Positions 39,783-48,420 are shown, counted from the stretch's first letter. The stretch: 64,000 nucleotides of DNA from an uncultured Collinsella sp. (GCA_937982065.1 CALJMO010000054.1:1-64000), one strand, 5' to 3'. Notes: generated by a model from the sequence alone, not told the origin. A program made the numbers and translations.

Positions 39783-41144
39783 TTACAGACCGGCGATGTG
39801 ATCGGCAGGCGTCGCGACAACCTGTCCGGCGCTCTTGGCGGGACGTTTCTTCTTGGTCTCGGTCGTACCCAAAAGCCTCGCCTCAAGACCGCTCACCAAG
39901 CGAGCGAGCGGCAGGGTGATGACCAGATAGAACAGGGCGGCAACCACGTACGGTGTAATGGAGCCCGTCGTGGCCACGATGGTACGGGCGTTCATGACGA
40001 TTTCGACCACACCCACGGCGGCAAGCAGCGACGTATCCTTGTAAAGCAAGATAAACTCGCTGGTCAGCGTAGGCAAAACATTGCGGAACGTCTGCGGAAT
40101 CATAACGTAGAGCAGCGTCTGGAAGGCATTCATGCCCAGAGAGCGAGCAGCCTCGTTTTGGCCCTTGGGGATCGATTGAATACCGGCACGGAAGATCTCG
40201 CACAGGTACGCAGACGAGTTCATGGCCATGACGATAACGCCCAAAACATAGTCGTCCACCTTGACGCCGGCCAACGGCAGACCGAAGAACGCGATATAGA
40301 TCTGCAGGAACGCCGGCGTACCGCGAATGATATTCACGTAGATGCCGGCGAGGCAGCGCAGGATGCGCGACTTGGAGATGCGCATAAGCGACAGGGCAAA
40401 GCCAAAGGGAATTGCCAGCGGAAACGCCACGAGCACGATCGAAAGCGACATAAGGAAGCCCTTGAAGACGATCGGCAGGCTCTGGACCAAAATGACCGGG
40501 TTCAGGAACAGGCGCAGGAACATATTGGAGTTCCACGCCTCGACCCATGGCTGCTCCTTAAGGTCGGCCAGGAAGTTATCGAAGGCCGTCACGCCCTTGA
40601 TCTCCACCGACGGAATCTTGGAGATCTTCTTGGTCGAACCGTCGGCGAGCGTATAGGTGCCGCTAAAGGCCTCATCGCCGCCCTCGACGGGGAAGGTCAC
40701 GCCGTAAACCTCGACGCGGAAATAGCCGCCGGCAGGCGCCGTCTCGCCAAAGTCAATCTTGAGCGTCTGGCCGTCAGCCTTGCACGTGGGCTTCATGGGC
40801 GTACGATCCATGAGGTCCTCGCCCGAGAGCATCGTCAATCGCGTGTCATCGGTACCAAACGTCGTGCCGTCGACAAACGTCAGCGAAAGACCGCTCAGCT
40901 CCTCGTCGGCATCGGCCTGAACTTCCCAAGTGATGCGCGTCTCGGTGCCGCCGACCACATCGCTACCCGAACCGGTATTGGGTCGGGCGGTAATCTTTGC
41001 GGTCTCAAGCGCCTGGGCGGTCGTGGGCACGCAGGCCCCCGCGCATACCAGGGCGAGCGCCACAGCCAGGGCACAGGCCAGCTTTTGGAGCATCGAGGGC
41101 AGTGGAAAACGCTGCTCCGCGGCCCCTTTGTTCAGTCGAGACAA
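39783..41144 (-). CDS. Amino-acid ABC permease with an extra N-terminal extracellular domain
   Basis: Protein of about 453 residues. A TTG start at 41144 has GGAG six bases upstream, giving a signal-like first helix (MLQKLACALAVALALVCAGACV at about 18-39). About 40-190 is a beta-rich extracellular domain (ITARPNTGSGS, TRITWEVQADADEELSGLSLTF, GGYFRVEVYGVTFPVEGGDEAFSGTYTLADGS), not seen in usual GlnP-type permeases. The membrane part starts near 235 and includes IIRGTPAFLQIYIAFFGLP and the EAA-type loop EAARSLGMNAFQTLLYVMIPQTFRNVLP. It pairs with the ATPase 12 nt downstream. Confidence 0.85.
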   Translation of the reverse strand: MSRLNKGAAEQRFPLPSMLQKLACALAVALALVCAGACVPTTAQALETAKITARPNTGSGSDVVGGTETRITWEVQADADEELSGLSLTFVDGTTFGTDDTRLTMLSGEDLMDRTPMKPTCKADGQTLKIDFGETAPAGGYFRVEVYGVTFPVEGGDEAFSGTYTLADGSTKKISKIPSVEIKGVTAFDNFLADLKEQPWVEAWNSNMFLRLFLNPVILVQSLPIVFKGFLMSLSIVLVAFPLAIPFGFALSLMRISKSRILRCLAGIYVNIIRGTPAFLQIYIAFFGLPLAGVKVDDYVLGVIVMAMNSSAYLCEIFRAGIQSIPKGQNEAARSLGMNAFQTLLYVMIPQTFRNVLPTLTSEFILLYKDTSLLAAVGVVEIVMNARTIVATTGSITPYVVAALFYLVITLPLARLVSGLEARLLGTTETKKKRPAKSAGQVVATPADHIAGL

Positions 41145-41212
41145 GGTGGCTCCTATCGTAGAAGTTGCCGGCAAAACGAGACGGAAACGCTCTCCGTCAA
41201 GAGAAGCGCAAA

Positions 41213-41240
41213 GGCCCTTTCCGCCAAAACGGAAAGGGCC
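41213..41240 (-). terminator. Hairpin between the binding-protein and permease genes
   Basis: GGCCCTTTCCG (41213-41223) and CGGAAAGGGCC (41230-41240) form a perfect 11-bp stem with a 6-nt loop; the minus strand then reads TTTGCGC. It probably reduces read-through or protects the binding-protein mRNA so that this gene is made in excess. Confidence 0.55.
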
Positions 41241-41262
41241 CGCGCGCAATCAAGTAGTTATT

Positions 41263-42123
41263 TTACTTGATATTGTACTTAGCCATGAGGGCGTCGACGG
41301 TACCGTCGTCGGTCAGGTCCTTGATAGCCTGGTTGATGTCGTCCTTGAGCTTGGTGTTGCCCTGGTTGATGGCGATGGCGTACTCCTCGCCGGTGCTGAT
41401 CTGCTTGATGGTCTGGCAGGTGTTGAACTGCTCGGCGGTCAGCTGGCTGGCAACGGAGCGGTTGGTGACTACGGCGTCGCCCTTATCGGACTGCAGGGCG
41501 CTGAAGCACTCGGTGGCGTCCTTGTAGGGGACGATCTTGGCCTTGGGGAAGTTCTCCTGGGCAAAGGCCTCGGCGGTCGAGCCAGACTGGACGATGATGG
41601 TAGCGTCGGCGTTGTTGAGCTTCTCGCTGTAGTTGTCGGCCGTGATGTCGGTGTTATCGACCTTGGTCACGATAGCCTGATCGTCCATGTAGTAGGAATC
41701 AGAGAAAGTGACTTCCTTCTCACGCTCGGGCGTGTCGGTGATAGCCGCGATGGAAACGTCATACTTGGCGCCCGAAGCGACGCCCGGAACCAGCGTGTCA
41801 AAGTCATTGTTGACGTACTCGACATCCAGACCCAGCTTGTCACCGATAGCCTTGATGAGCTCAAGGTCAAAGCCCTGGTAGTCGCCGTTGTCATCCTTGT
41901 ACTCAAACGGCGCGTACTCGGCAGAGGTGCCGACGGTCAGCGTGCCGTCCTTGACGAGCGCGTACTCCTTGGAGCCGTCGACCTTCTCGACCTTAGCGTC
42001 GTCAGAGCTGCTGGAACCGGCATCAGAACCAGAGGTGGCGTTGGACGAACCGCAGCCCGTCAGAGCAAGGGCGAGTGCCATAGCACCCGTGGCGGCAAAT
42101 GCGCCAAGCTTCTTCAGCTTCAT
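41263..42123 (-). CDS. Amino-acid ABC transporter substrate-binding lipoprotein
   Basis: Lipoprotein of 286 residues. Signal peptide with lipobox LTGC, Cys at 24, then a Ser-rich linker. The mature part is a type II binding protein of the polar amino-acid family: LTVGTSAEYAPFEYKDDNGDYQGFDLELIKAIGDKLGLDVEY near 60-100, YDVSIAAITDTPEREKEVTFSDSYY with the usual Arg contact, and the second lobe AIINQ-type ending. The Arg in DTPER is the common alpha-carboxylate anchor. ATG 42123 has AAGGAG upstream. First gene of the three-gene operon, with its own promoter at 42181-42209. Confidence 0.92.
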   Translation of the reverse strand: MKLKKLGAFAATGAMALALALTGCGSSNATSGSDAGSSSSDDAKVEKVDGSKEYALVKDGTLTVGTSAEYAPFEYKDDNGDYQGFDLELIKAIGDKLGLDVEYVNNDFDTLVPGVASGAKYDVSIAAITDTPEREKEVTFSDSYYMDDQAIVTKVDNTDITADNYSEKLNNADATIIVQSGSTAEAFAQENFPKAKIVPYKDATECFSALQSDKGDAVVTNRSVASQLTAEQFNTCQTIKQISTGEEYAIAINQGNTKLKDDINQAIKDLTDDGTVDALMAKYNIK

Positions 42124-42180
42124 AATCAGTCTCCTTCCGGTGACCTCGTTTGATTCAGAGGTCTGCAAAAACTGTTGGCT

Positions 42181-42209
42181 ATTATGCACCCGGAATTACG
42201 AATCTGCAA
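42181..42209 (-). promoter_or_regulatory. Promoter of the amino-acid ABC operon
   Basis: On the minus strand, -35 TTGCAG (42204-42209) and -10 CATAAT (42181-42186), preceded by TG, are 17 bp apart, about 60 nt before the binding-protein start. A small GACCTC/GAGGTC inverted repeat in the leader may affect translation. Confidence 0.7.
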
Positions 42210-42270
42210 TGAGAAAACTGATTGAAACAAACCCATAACGTGAATGGAATACTCTACTTTGTGACAGTCA

Positions 42271-43137
42271 TTACTGCTGCAATGACCTTAATAGTCTAAT
42301 TTCAGCTGCATAACCTGCAAGTTCGTTCGGAGTCTCCAAAATAAACGGCAGCGAACGCAAGTGGCCATTCGATACAATATTCTGCATAACCTGCATACCG
42401 CCACCAAATTCCTCGCTGCCAAGGTATCCCTTGCCGATGCACTCGTGACGATCTTTATGGGCGCCACAAGGGTTCTTCGAATCGTTGATGTGTACGGCAT
42501 GCAAGCGATCGATACCCACCACGCGGTCGAACTCGTCGAGTACGCCGTCCAGATCATGGATGATGTCGTAGCCGGCATCGCTCACATGGCAGGTGTCCAA
42601 ACAAACGCCCAGCTTATCGGACAGCTCTGGGCACTTGGCGGCAACGCCCTCGATAATGCACGCCAGCTCCTCAAAGCTGCGGCCCACCTCGGTACCCTTG
42701 CCGGCCATGGTCTCGAGCAGCACCGTCGTCTGCTGGCCCTCAAACATCACCTGGCACAGGGTGTCGACAATCATCTGAATGCCGGCGTCGGAGCCCTGCC
42801 CCACATGCGCACCGGGATGGAAGTTGTAGTAGTTGCCGGGCAGCGCCTCCATGCGCCGCAGGTCCTCTGCCATGGCCTCCAGGGCAAACTCGCGCGCCCG
42901 CTCTTTGGCTGAGCAGGGGTTATAGGTATACGGGGCATGAGCCACGAGCGGGCCAAAGTCGTTTTGCTCCATAAGCTCGCGCAGGGCCGCCACGTCATCC
43001 ATGTCAAGGTCTTTCGCCTTGCCGCCGCGCGGGTTGCGCGTAAAGAATGCAAAGGTATTGGCGCCAATGGACAACGCTGTCTCCCCCATTGCCCGATAGC
43101 CCTTCGTCGTCGAAAGATGGCACCCGATCGTCAGCAT
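42271..43137 (-). CDS. nfo: Deoxyribonuclease IV (AP endonuclease, Nfo)
   Basis: TIM-barrel zinc enzyme of 288 residues that nicks DNA at abasic sites in base-excision repair. Seen: IGCHLSTTKGYR near 3-14 with the first His, HAPYTYNPCS near 70-79, YYNFHPGAHVGQG near 106-118, LLETMAGKGTEVG near 144-156 with the metal Glu, DTCHVSDAGYD near 179-189 with Asp and His, and HINDSKNPCGAHKDRHECIGKG near 215-236. All ligand segments are present. ATG 43137 has GGAGGGAG upstream. A conserved hairpin element lies in the leader. Confidence 0.93.
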   Translation of the reverse strand: MLTIGCHLSTTKGYRAMGETALSIGANTFAFFTRNPRGGKAKDLDMDDVAALRELMEQNDFGPLVAHAPYTYNPCSAKERAREFALEAMAEDLRRMEALPGNYYNFHPGAHVGQGSDAGIQMIVDTLCQVMFEGQQTTVLLETMAGKGTEVGRSFEELACIIEGVAAKCPELSDKLGVCLDTCHVSDAGYDIIHDLDGVLDEFDRVVGIDRLHAVHINDSKNPCGAHKDRHECIGKGYLGSEEFGGGMQVMQNIVSNGHLRSLPFILETPNELAGYAAEIRLLRSLQQ

Positions 43138-43150
43138 CTCCAGCTCCCTC

Positions 43151-43238
43151 CTCATCAGTTGCGGAAAAATACGGTCTATTGGTGCCTTATTTTGGCGCAA
43201 ACAGACCGTATTCCACCGCAAGTTATAAAAGGGGCATC
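43151..43238 (-). repeat. Covarying hairpin element, copy B (before nfo)
   Basis: The block reads CATCAGTTGCGG..., then 22-nt arms at 43159-43180 and 43200-43221 around a conserved loop with GCCTTATTTTGGCGC, ending in TATAAAAGGGGCAT. It is homologous to the block at 44320-44403. Four adjacent stem positions differ between the copies and each change is matched on the opposite arm. On the sense strand it ends just before the ribosome-binding site. Confidence 0.7.
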
Positions 43239-43289
43239 AAGAGCAAAGGCCTCCAGGCATTCCAAGCGCTGGCGCCATGCCCCCACGCC

Positions 43290-44309
43290 CTAAAGTTTCA
43301 AGCGAATCGCATCGATGATGTGCGCACAGCGCTGTGTGGCGGCTAGGCACATGATGGGGCTTTCGAGTTTCCCCGCCTGAATGAGCTGCGTCGCATGCGA
43401 CGCCTCACCGTAAAAATCATCGACTTCAAATGGTGCATCGATTTCGAGTACTCGACCGTCGGAATACTTCACATGAGCGAGCTCGGGGCGATGGAGCCGC
43501 TCGATTTCCAACGAGCCCCGCTCACAGGCAATCGTTAAGCGACTTTCATATGTTGCTTCGCCGTCGCACACCATATGAATGGGTATACCGTCGACGCTCA
43601 TATGGATCTCGTCGGCCCAATCGACGCGGCCGCCCGATACGTCACGCCAGCGAACTTCACGAGACGAAACCTCGCAAGCGCCCGCGAGCAAATCCTCAAA
43701 CCAACCGACTGCATAGCAGCCCATGTCATATAGACAGCCGCCCTGCAACGGATCAAGCAGATAGCCTGAAGGAGACTCGCCGTAATCGAGCTTTTGCACG
43801 CTTTCAATCGAGACAATACGGCCAAGCTCACCCGACGCAAGCAAGTCCTTCACGCGAGTGCGCATCGGGCAAAACCGATTCTTCATCGCCTCCATAAACA
43901 GCACGCCGCGCTCGCGAGAGGTGGAGGCAATCGAGAGAGCCTCTTCCTCACTCAAAACGGCCGGCTTTTCGCACAGCACGGCCTTTCCGGCGCACAGCGC
44001 GCGACAGGCCCAACGCGTATGCATGCCATGCGGAAGAGCCAAGTAAATTGCGTCGATATCGGGGTCGGCAATCAGCGCGTCATAAGCCGCATCGCCGTTA
44101 TCGTCGACCGAGGCATGGCCATGCGCAGCATCAATCGAAAACGCTCGGCAAAATTCCTCGACATGTGCAGGAGTGCGGCCGGCCGCAGCCACCAGCCGTG
44201 CCCCGTCGACCTTCTTGAGCGACGATGCAAATCGATGCGAAATGTGCCCGGCGCCCAAAATGCCCCAACGAACCTCACGCGAATCATTACGTAAACCTCG
44301 GTCACCCAC
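43290..44309 (-). CDS. Gfo/Idh/MocA-family oxidoreductase
   Basis: NAD(P)-dependent oxidoreductase of 339 residues for a sugar or polyol. Seen: WGILGAGHISHRFASSL near 15-31 as dinucleotide-binding motif, DAIYLALPHGMHTRWACRAL near 90-109, the conserved CEKPAVLSEEEA near 116-127 with the Lys-Pro pair, and a C-terminal beta-sheet part with GCLYDMGCYAVGWFEDL near 190-206. The Pro is kept and the His of the GxxDxGxH form is replaced by Tyr/Ala (DMGCYAV). Start GTG 44309 has GGGAGG upstream. The copy A hairpin lies in its leader. Substrate unknown. Confidence 0.88.
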   Translation of the reverse strand: MGDRGLRNDSREVRWGILGAGHISHRFASSLKKVDGARLVAAAGRTPAHVEEFCRAFSIDAAHGHASVDDNGDAAYDALIADPDIDAIYLALPHGMHTRWACRALCAGKAVLCEKPAVLSEEEALSIASTSRERGVLFMEAMKNRFCPMRTRVKDLLASGELGRIVSIESVQKLDYGESPSGYLLDPLQGGCLYDMGCYAVGWFEDLLAGACEVSSREVRWRDVSGGRVDWADEIHMSVDGIPIHMVCDGEATYESRLTIACERGSLEIERLHRPELAHVKYSDGRVLEIDAPFEVDDFYGEASHATQLIQAGKLESPIMCLAATQRCAHIIDAIRLKL

Positions 44310-44319
44310 GATAGCCTCC

Positions 44320-44400
44320 CATCAGTTGCGGTGAAATAGTTCCTGTTGATGCCTTATTCTGCCGCAAACAGGAACTATTCCATCACAAGATATAAAAGGG
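44320..44400 (-). repeat. Covarying hairpin element, copy A (before the Gfo/Idh gene)
   Basis: Arms of 22 nt at 44326-44347 and 44367-44388 around GCCTTATTCTGCCGC, flanked by CATCAGTTGCGG and TATAAAAGGG. Compared with copy B, the stem reads AGTTCCTG instead of ACGGTCTA but remains fully paired with the opposite arm. The left end lies on the ribosome-binding site of the downstream gene and the right end touches the stop codon of the aldo/keto reductase gene. Confidence 0.7.
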
Positions 44401-45591
44401 TCATGAGGAGCGTGTTTTGCCGAAGGCCTTAAGCACCGCCGTTACGGGGCCAGGCTGGAAACGTCGGCGCACATCGTCGAGACGCTCGGGAATATCGATG
44501 TGCTGCGGGCAGTGACGCGCGCATTTGCCGCATTTGATGCAATTGCTCACCAGCTTGGGCTCGTTCGTCCGCACCGCGCTCGCCGTAAAGTATTGAGACA
44601 GCCCCGTAAACCAACTATGCGCGTAGCTCGCGTTGTAGGCGCCAAAGCAACCGGGAATATTGATGCCCTTGGGGCACGGCATGCAGTAGCCGCACCCCGT
44701 ACACGGCACGCGATTCGATTTCTCAAACTCTCCCAGCACACATGCGATGGTATCGAGCTGCTCTGTCGTCATCGAATCCGGCAGTGCGCGATCCGCCAAT
44801 GCCGCGTTCTCGTCCACCTGCGCGGTATCGGTCATGCCCGAAAGCAGCATCGTGACTTGAGGATGGTTCCACACCCACGAAAGGCCCCAAGCAGCCGGCG
44901 TCTTCAGGTACGGATCGCGTACGCCATCGAACACGGCGCGGGCACGCGGAGGCAGTTTGCCCGCTAAACGTCCGCCCAACAGCGGCTCCATCACAAACAC
45001 CGCGAGCCCGCGCTCGGCGGCCGCAATGAGTCCCGCCGTTCCCGCTTGGTAGCGCTCTCCAGCGTAGTTGTACTGGATCTGGCAAAAGTCCCAGTCATAC
45101 GCGTCAAGCATCGTGAGAAAGTCCGCCGCACTGCCGTGGTACGAAAAACCTATCTGGCGAATACGCCCCGCAGCCTTTTGGTGCGCAATCCAGTCCTCGA
45201 TACCCAACGCTGCCACGCGCTCCCACTGCGCGGGCGAGGTGATGTTGTGCATGAGGTAATAGTCGATATGGTCGGTCCGCAGGCGCCGCAGTTGCTCATC
45301 GAAGAACCGGTCGAAATCCTCCGCGCACTTGCACGAAGCATGCGGCAACTTGGTCGCCAGCAACACCCGGTCACGCAGCCCCAAGCGCTCAAGCGAGGCG
45401 CCCACGCACGCCTCGTTACCGGGATAGAGATACGCGGTGTCCAGATAATTAATCCCCTGCTCCACCGCACGGGAAATGATGGCATCGGCTGTCTTCGCAT
45501 CGGGGTGTCCCGGCGCACCGGGAAACCTCATGCAGCCCAGACCCAACGCCGAGATACGGTTGCCGCTTTTGGGGTCAACGCGATATTGCAC
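44401..45591 (-). CDS. Aldo/keto reductase with C-terminal 4Fe-4S domain
   Basis: Protein of about 396 residues. The N-terminal 280 residues form an aldo/keto reductase barrel: LGLGCMRFP near 14-22, NYLDTAYLYPGNEACVG near 48-64 with the catalytic Asp and Tyr, and a YYLMHNITS segment near 117-125 with His. The C-terminal part has two ferredoxin-type clusters, CTGCGYCMPCPKGINIP and CIKCGKCARHCPQHIDIP, so it can bind two [4Fe-4S] centres. Such fused proteins are common in strict anaerobes. I prefer the GTG at 45591, which follows GGGAGGGG; an ATG at 45609 has only a weak site. Confidence 0.88.
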   Translation of the reverse strand: MQYRVDPKSGNRISALGLGCMRFPGAPGHPDAKTADAIISRAVEQGINYLDTAYLYPGNEACVGASLERLGLRDRVLLATKLPHASCKCAEDFDRFFDEQLRRLRTDHIDYYLMHNITSPAQWERVAALGIEDWIAHQKAAGRIRQIGFSYHGSAADFLTMLDAYDWDFCQIQYNYAGERYQAGTAGLIAAAERGLAVFVMEPLLGGRLAGKLPPRARAVFDGVRDPYLKTPAAWGLSWVWNHPQVTMLLSGMTDTAQVDENAALADRALPDSMTTEQLDTIACVLGEFEKSNRVPCTGCGYCMPCPKGINIPGCFGAYNASYAHSWFTGLSQYFTASAVRTNEPKLVSNCIKCGKCARHCPQHIDIPERLDDVRRRFQPGPVTAVLKAFGKTRSS

Positions 45592-45916
45592 GGCCCCTCC
45601 CTTCGCCATCAGCGCCCCGGCAAGGCGAAACACAATGGTCACGCAGCCGAAACATCGTGGAATCGCAATCGAGAACGTATCGTAACGCAGCAGAAATCGA
45701 GCCGTCACGGCACCGCTTTAACATCAGCAAAAAGCCCGATGAAAGGAGCCGGGCATGACCACGCGCATGTCTTTGCGGTCTGCCCTGCAGCGTAGCGTCC
45801 AGGCAAACGTTTCTTTTTTATAACAGCCGCCCCGCGCACCCACCAATCACCCTGGCAGCATACAATCCATCAGGCGCCCCTTACGCGGGCGCCTTTTATA
45901 TGGGGAGATAATTCAC
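45592..45916. other. Divergent intergenic region between the aldo/keto reductase and panE
   Basis: Two small hairpins are visible. GCCCG (45734-45738) and CGGGC (45750-45754) with five T residues on the minus strand, weak. AGGCGCCC (45872-45879) with GGGCGCCT (45887-45894) followed by TTTAT on the plus strand, just before panE. TACAAT (about 45861-45866) could be a -10 box for panE. No other gene is seen. Confidence 0.4.
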
Positions 45917-46831
45917 ATGCAGATCAACAAGGTCACCTTTATCGGCAAGGGTGGCGTCGGGCTACTCTACGGCAGTATAATCGCCCAGGCACTCGGCAAC
46001 GACGCCGTCGAATACGTTATGGATGACGTCCGTTTTGAGCGTCACGCGGGCGATGCGCTCACCGTCAATGGCAAGCCCTGTGCGCTCAAGTCCGTCCGCG
46101 CCAGCGAGGCAACGCCCGCCGATCTGGTCATCCTGACAGTCAAGACCACCGGTCTCGACCAAGCACTCAAGACTATGGAGCGCGTCGTGGGACCCAATAC
46201 GCTCATCGCCTCGCTGTGTAACGGCATTACGAGCGAGCAGAAGATTGCCGAGCGCTTTGGCTGGGAGCATACCGTTCTTGGTATTTGCCAGGGCATGGAC
46301 GCCGTGTTCCTCAACGGAGAGCTCACCTTTACCAATGCGGGCGAAATCCGCTTTGGCGCGGCGGCCGGCACCGAGCTCGCAACCGTCACCGCCATCGACG
46401 AGCTCTACACGCGCTGCGGCATCGCCCATACCGTCGAGAGCGACGTTGCGCACCGCATGTGGGCCAAACTCATGCTCAACGACGGCATCAACCAGACGTG
46501 CATGGCCTACGGCGGGACCTACGGAAGCGCCACGGAGCCGGGCTCCGAGCAGCGTCGCTGCTTTGTTTCTGCCATGCGCGAAACGCTTGCGGTCGCCAAC
46601 GCCGAGGGCATTGAGCTGACCGAGGCAGATCTGACGCAGATGGTGCACCTCATTGAGGGAATCGACCCCACCGGTATGCCCTCGATGGCGCAGGACCGCA
46701 TCGCGCAACGAAAAACCGAAGTCGAGGAGTTCGCGGGCACCATTTGCCGCCTGGCCGTCAAACACGATATCCAAGTGCCGCAAAACGATTGGCTCTATCA
46801 GCGCATCCGCGATATCGAGAAAAGCTGGTAG
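45917..46831 (+). CDS. 2-dehydropantoate 2-reductase (PanE/ApbA family)
   Basis: NADPH-dependent ketopantoate reductase family protein of 304 residues; the enzyme makes pantoate for coenzyme A. Seen: FIGKGGVGLLYGSI near 9-22 as the nucleotide-binding GxGxxG, the TVKTTGLD region near 74-81, NGITSE near 99-104 with the Asn, RMWAKLMLNDGIN near 175-187 with the catalytic Lys and substrate-binding Asn, and the ending of the helical domain with the conserved Glu and Ser (GMPSMAQDR) near 252-260. ATG 45917 has GGGGAG upstream. Other roles, such as a 2-oxoacid reductase, are possible because this family is broad. Confidence 0.88.
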   Translation: MQINKVTFIGKGGVGLLYGSIIAQALGNDAVEYVMDDVRFERHAGDALTVNGKPCALKSVRASEATPADLVILTVKTTGLDQALKTMERVVGPNTLIASLCNGITSEQKIAERFGWEHTVLGICQGMDAVFLNGELTFTNAGEIRFGAAAGTELATVTAIDELYTRCGIAHTVESDVAHRMWAKLMLNDGINQTCMAYGGTYGSATEPGSEQRRCFVSAMRETLAVANAEGIELTEADLTQMVHLIEGIDPTGMPSMAQDRIAQRKTEVEEFAGTICRLAVKHDIQVPQNDWLYQRIRDIEKSW

Positions 46832-46864
46832 CGCCCGGCTCACCACGTCAACAGGCTCAACAGC

Positions 46865-46902
46865 AAAGCCGCCACAAGGAGCACTCCCCTTACGGCGGCT
46901 TT
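46865..46902 (+). terminator. Hairpin after panE
   Basis: AAAGCCGCC (46865-46873) and GGCGGCTTT (46894-46902) pair with a 20-nt loop, followed by CATCTTCATC. The T-run is poor. The same stem could also serve the minus-strand small gene. Confidence 0.5.
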
Positions 46903-46939
46903 CATCTTCATCTATAACCAGTAGTCGATGTCCCGACGG

Positions 46940-47146
46940 TTAGAGCTGCGACTCCGACGCCTGGTCCTCATCGTCGCGACAAAGGACTGCACCCGCACTT
47001 CCCAGCAGTGCGGCCGCGACCAACGCACTGACCACGATAGAGGCAGCCCCACAAGACCCCTGCATGCCCGCAACGAGCGCGGCCGTAGGACCAAGGCAGC
47101 CAAGCACCAATGCGACGGCGGCAATGGCAATATCTCGAGCGTTCAC
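46940..47146 (-). CDS. Small two-helix membrane protein, unknown function
   Basis: Not recognised. The product has 68 residues. Hydrophobic segments span about 6-26 and 33-55, rich in Ala, Val and Gly, then a short acidic tail (CRDDEDQASESQL). The GTG at 47146 has GGAAGTGG upstream. It lies alone between two convergent or divergent units, and codon use is like that of the neighbours, so it is likely a real gene. I can say nothing of function. Confidence 0.5.
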   Translation of the reverse strand: MNARDIAIAAVALVLGCLGPTAALVAGMQGSCGAASIVVSALVAAALLGSAGAVLCRDDEDQASESQL

Positions 47147-47261
47147 AAGACCACTTCCTCCACGAGAAAGACCTTATTTCTCATGAACTAGTGTGCCCCG
47201 CGCCCATATGCGCGACGTACCGTCACGGTAAGGGCTCTGTTAGCTCAAGCGCACACATAGA

Positions 47262-47305
47262 ACGGGCGTCCTTACGTTGCCCTAAAGCTCGGTAAAGACG
47301 CCCGT
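47262..47305 (-). terminator. Hairpin downstream of the secreted-protein gene
   Basis: ACGGGCGTC (47262-47270) and GACGCCCGT (47297-47305) are perfect 9-bp arms with a 26-nt loop, located after the stop codon of the secreted protein. No T-run is present. Confidence 0.4.
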
Positions 47306-47332
47306 CCGCCAAATATCCGTGATGCAGAACAA

Positions 47333-48109
47333 TTACCAGCCAGTGTAGTAGTCGGTGGTTCCGGCTGCGCAGCCGGAGTCATAGACCTTGCACTCGCCCT
47401 TGGATCCGGTAAACGTGGAGCCCTGAGCCTTATCGCCCGCGGCCACGACGTAGTAGCCATCGGAATCGCGCCAAAAGCCCTCGGAATCCTGCGTCCATTC
47501 GCCCGTGCGGTGGTGATACAACACGTTGCTGCTGTAATAAGTCTCGCGGCGGCCGTTATAGTTATTGACGCCGCTCGAGCGCGTCAGGCCCGAGCCGTTC
47601 GCGTAATACGCAGCAGACGCGTAAGACAAGCCGGAGCCGGCGTTGTAATACGAAGCCTGAACGGCCTCAGCGGCCTCGGCTTCGGCTGCGGCAGCCTCGA
47701 GCGCCTCGCGCTTGGCATCCTCGAGCGTGGAGCGAAGCTCGTCGAGCTCGGTCGACTTGGCGTCGACCTCCCCCATCGTCAACAGGCTACCCGCGCCGTC
47801 GATGCAACCCTGCAGCACAGCGCGCTCGTCATCGGTAGCATAGTCGCCATACATATTCATAATGATCTGAGCGCGCATCTCCAGGGAATCGCGCTTTGCC
47901 CCCATCGAGGCGTTCCACTCCTGCATGGAGCCATAACCGTCACCGCGGTAGTCGACGGGCTGCACCAGCGTCGCCTCGGACGGCGTAGATCCGACCGTAT
48001 CAGACAGTGTTGCCGCGTGGGCATCAGTTGCGCCGGCGCCCGCCAAAAGTGCCACAGTCAGAGCGGCGGAAAGGGCGGCGGCTTTCGGTTTTCGTGAATC
48101 GATCCTCAT
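47333..48109 (-). CDS. Secreted protein with coiled-coil and a Cys-containing C-terminal domain
   Basis: Protein of 258 residues. Signal peptide with cleavage likely after DAHA (about residues 1-31). Residues 95-150 form an Ala/Glu-rich helical segment (LDELRSTLEDAKREALEAAAAEAEAAEAV), a coiled coil as in wall-associated hydrolases. The last 105 residues are Tyr- and Gly-rich and end YYVVAAGDKAQGSTFTGSKGECKVYDSGCAAGTTDYYTGW, seen here as blocks; the fold is like the double-psi barrel (3D/RlpA-like) domain of muralytic proteins, but I am not sure. Long 5' reading to 48370 is not used because ATG 48109 has GGAGG upstream and the signal peptide starts there. Confidence 0.6.
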   Translation of the reverse strand: MRIDSRKPKAAALSAALTVALLAGAGATDAHAATLSDTVGSTPSEATLVQPVDYRGDGYGSMQEWNASMGAKRDSLEMRAQIIMNMYGDYATDDERAVLQGCIDGAGSLLTMGEVDAKSTELDELRSTLEDAKREALEAAAAEAEAAEAVQASYYNAGSGLSYASAAYYANGSGLTRSSGVNNYNGRRETYYSSNVLYHHRTGEWTQDSEGFWRDSDGYYVVAAGDKAQGSTFTGSKGECKVYDSGCAAGTTDYYTGW

Positions 48110-48320
48110 GTAGCTGGAAACCTCCGTAGTGTGTTTTTGCTGCGTTTGAGCTGCGTGTGATTCGATCGCGCTGCATAGTACCCCGAGCAAATCGCGACCT
48201 GCGGTTTTACTCAAAAGGCGCACGTCAATTGCGTAAAACTCACATCCTCTTAACAGGAGTTTTCCACAACTCGAATGCATAAAGCGTGCCAAAAACCCTG
48301 TTTTTACACCCTCTCTATGC

Positions 48321-48357
48321 AAAAAAGCGCCTGTGCAACCATAGTTCACACAGGCGC
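48321..48357 (-). terminator. Terminator of metY
   Basis: GCGCCTGTG (48327-48335) and CACAGGCGC (48349-48357), 9 bp perfect, 13-nt loop, then six T residues on the minus strand. It is 64 nt after the metY stop. Confidence 0.9.
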
Positions 48358-48420
48358 CTTGAGCAGGCATTTTATGCAGTTATACCTATCGAGTCGCAAG
48401 GGGTCCTTGCACAAGTCGCC

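Noticed and set aside
39063..41270. A 735-codon plus-strand frame opposite the ABC transporter genes
   Set aside because: It runs across three clear genes of the opposite strand and lacks any domain or ribosome site.
43151..44400. Integron attC sites as an explanation for the two hairpin elements
   Set aside because: The ends do not show the RYYYAAC and GTTRRRY core sites, and there is no integrase gene in the window.
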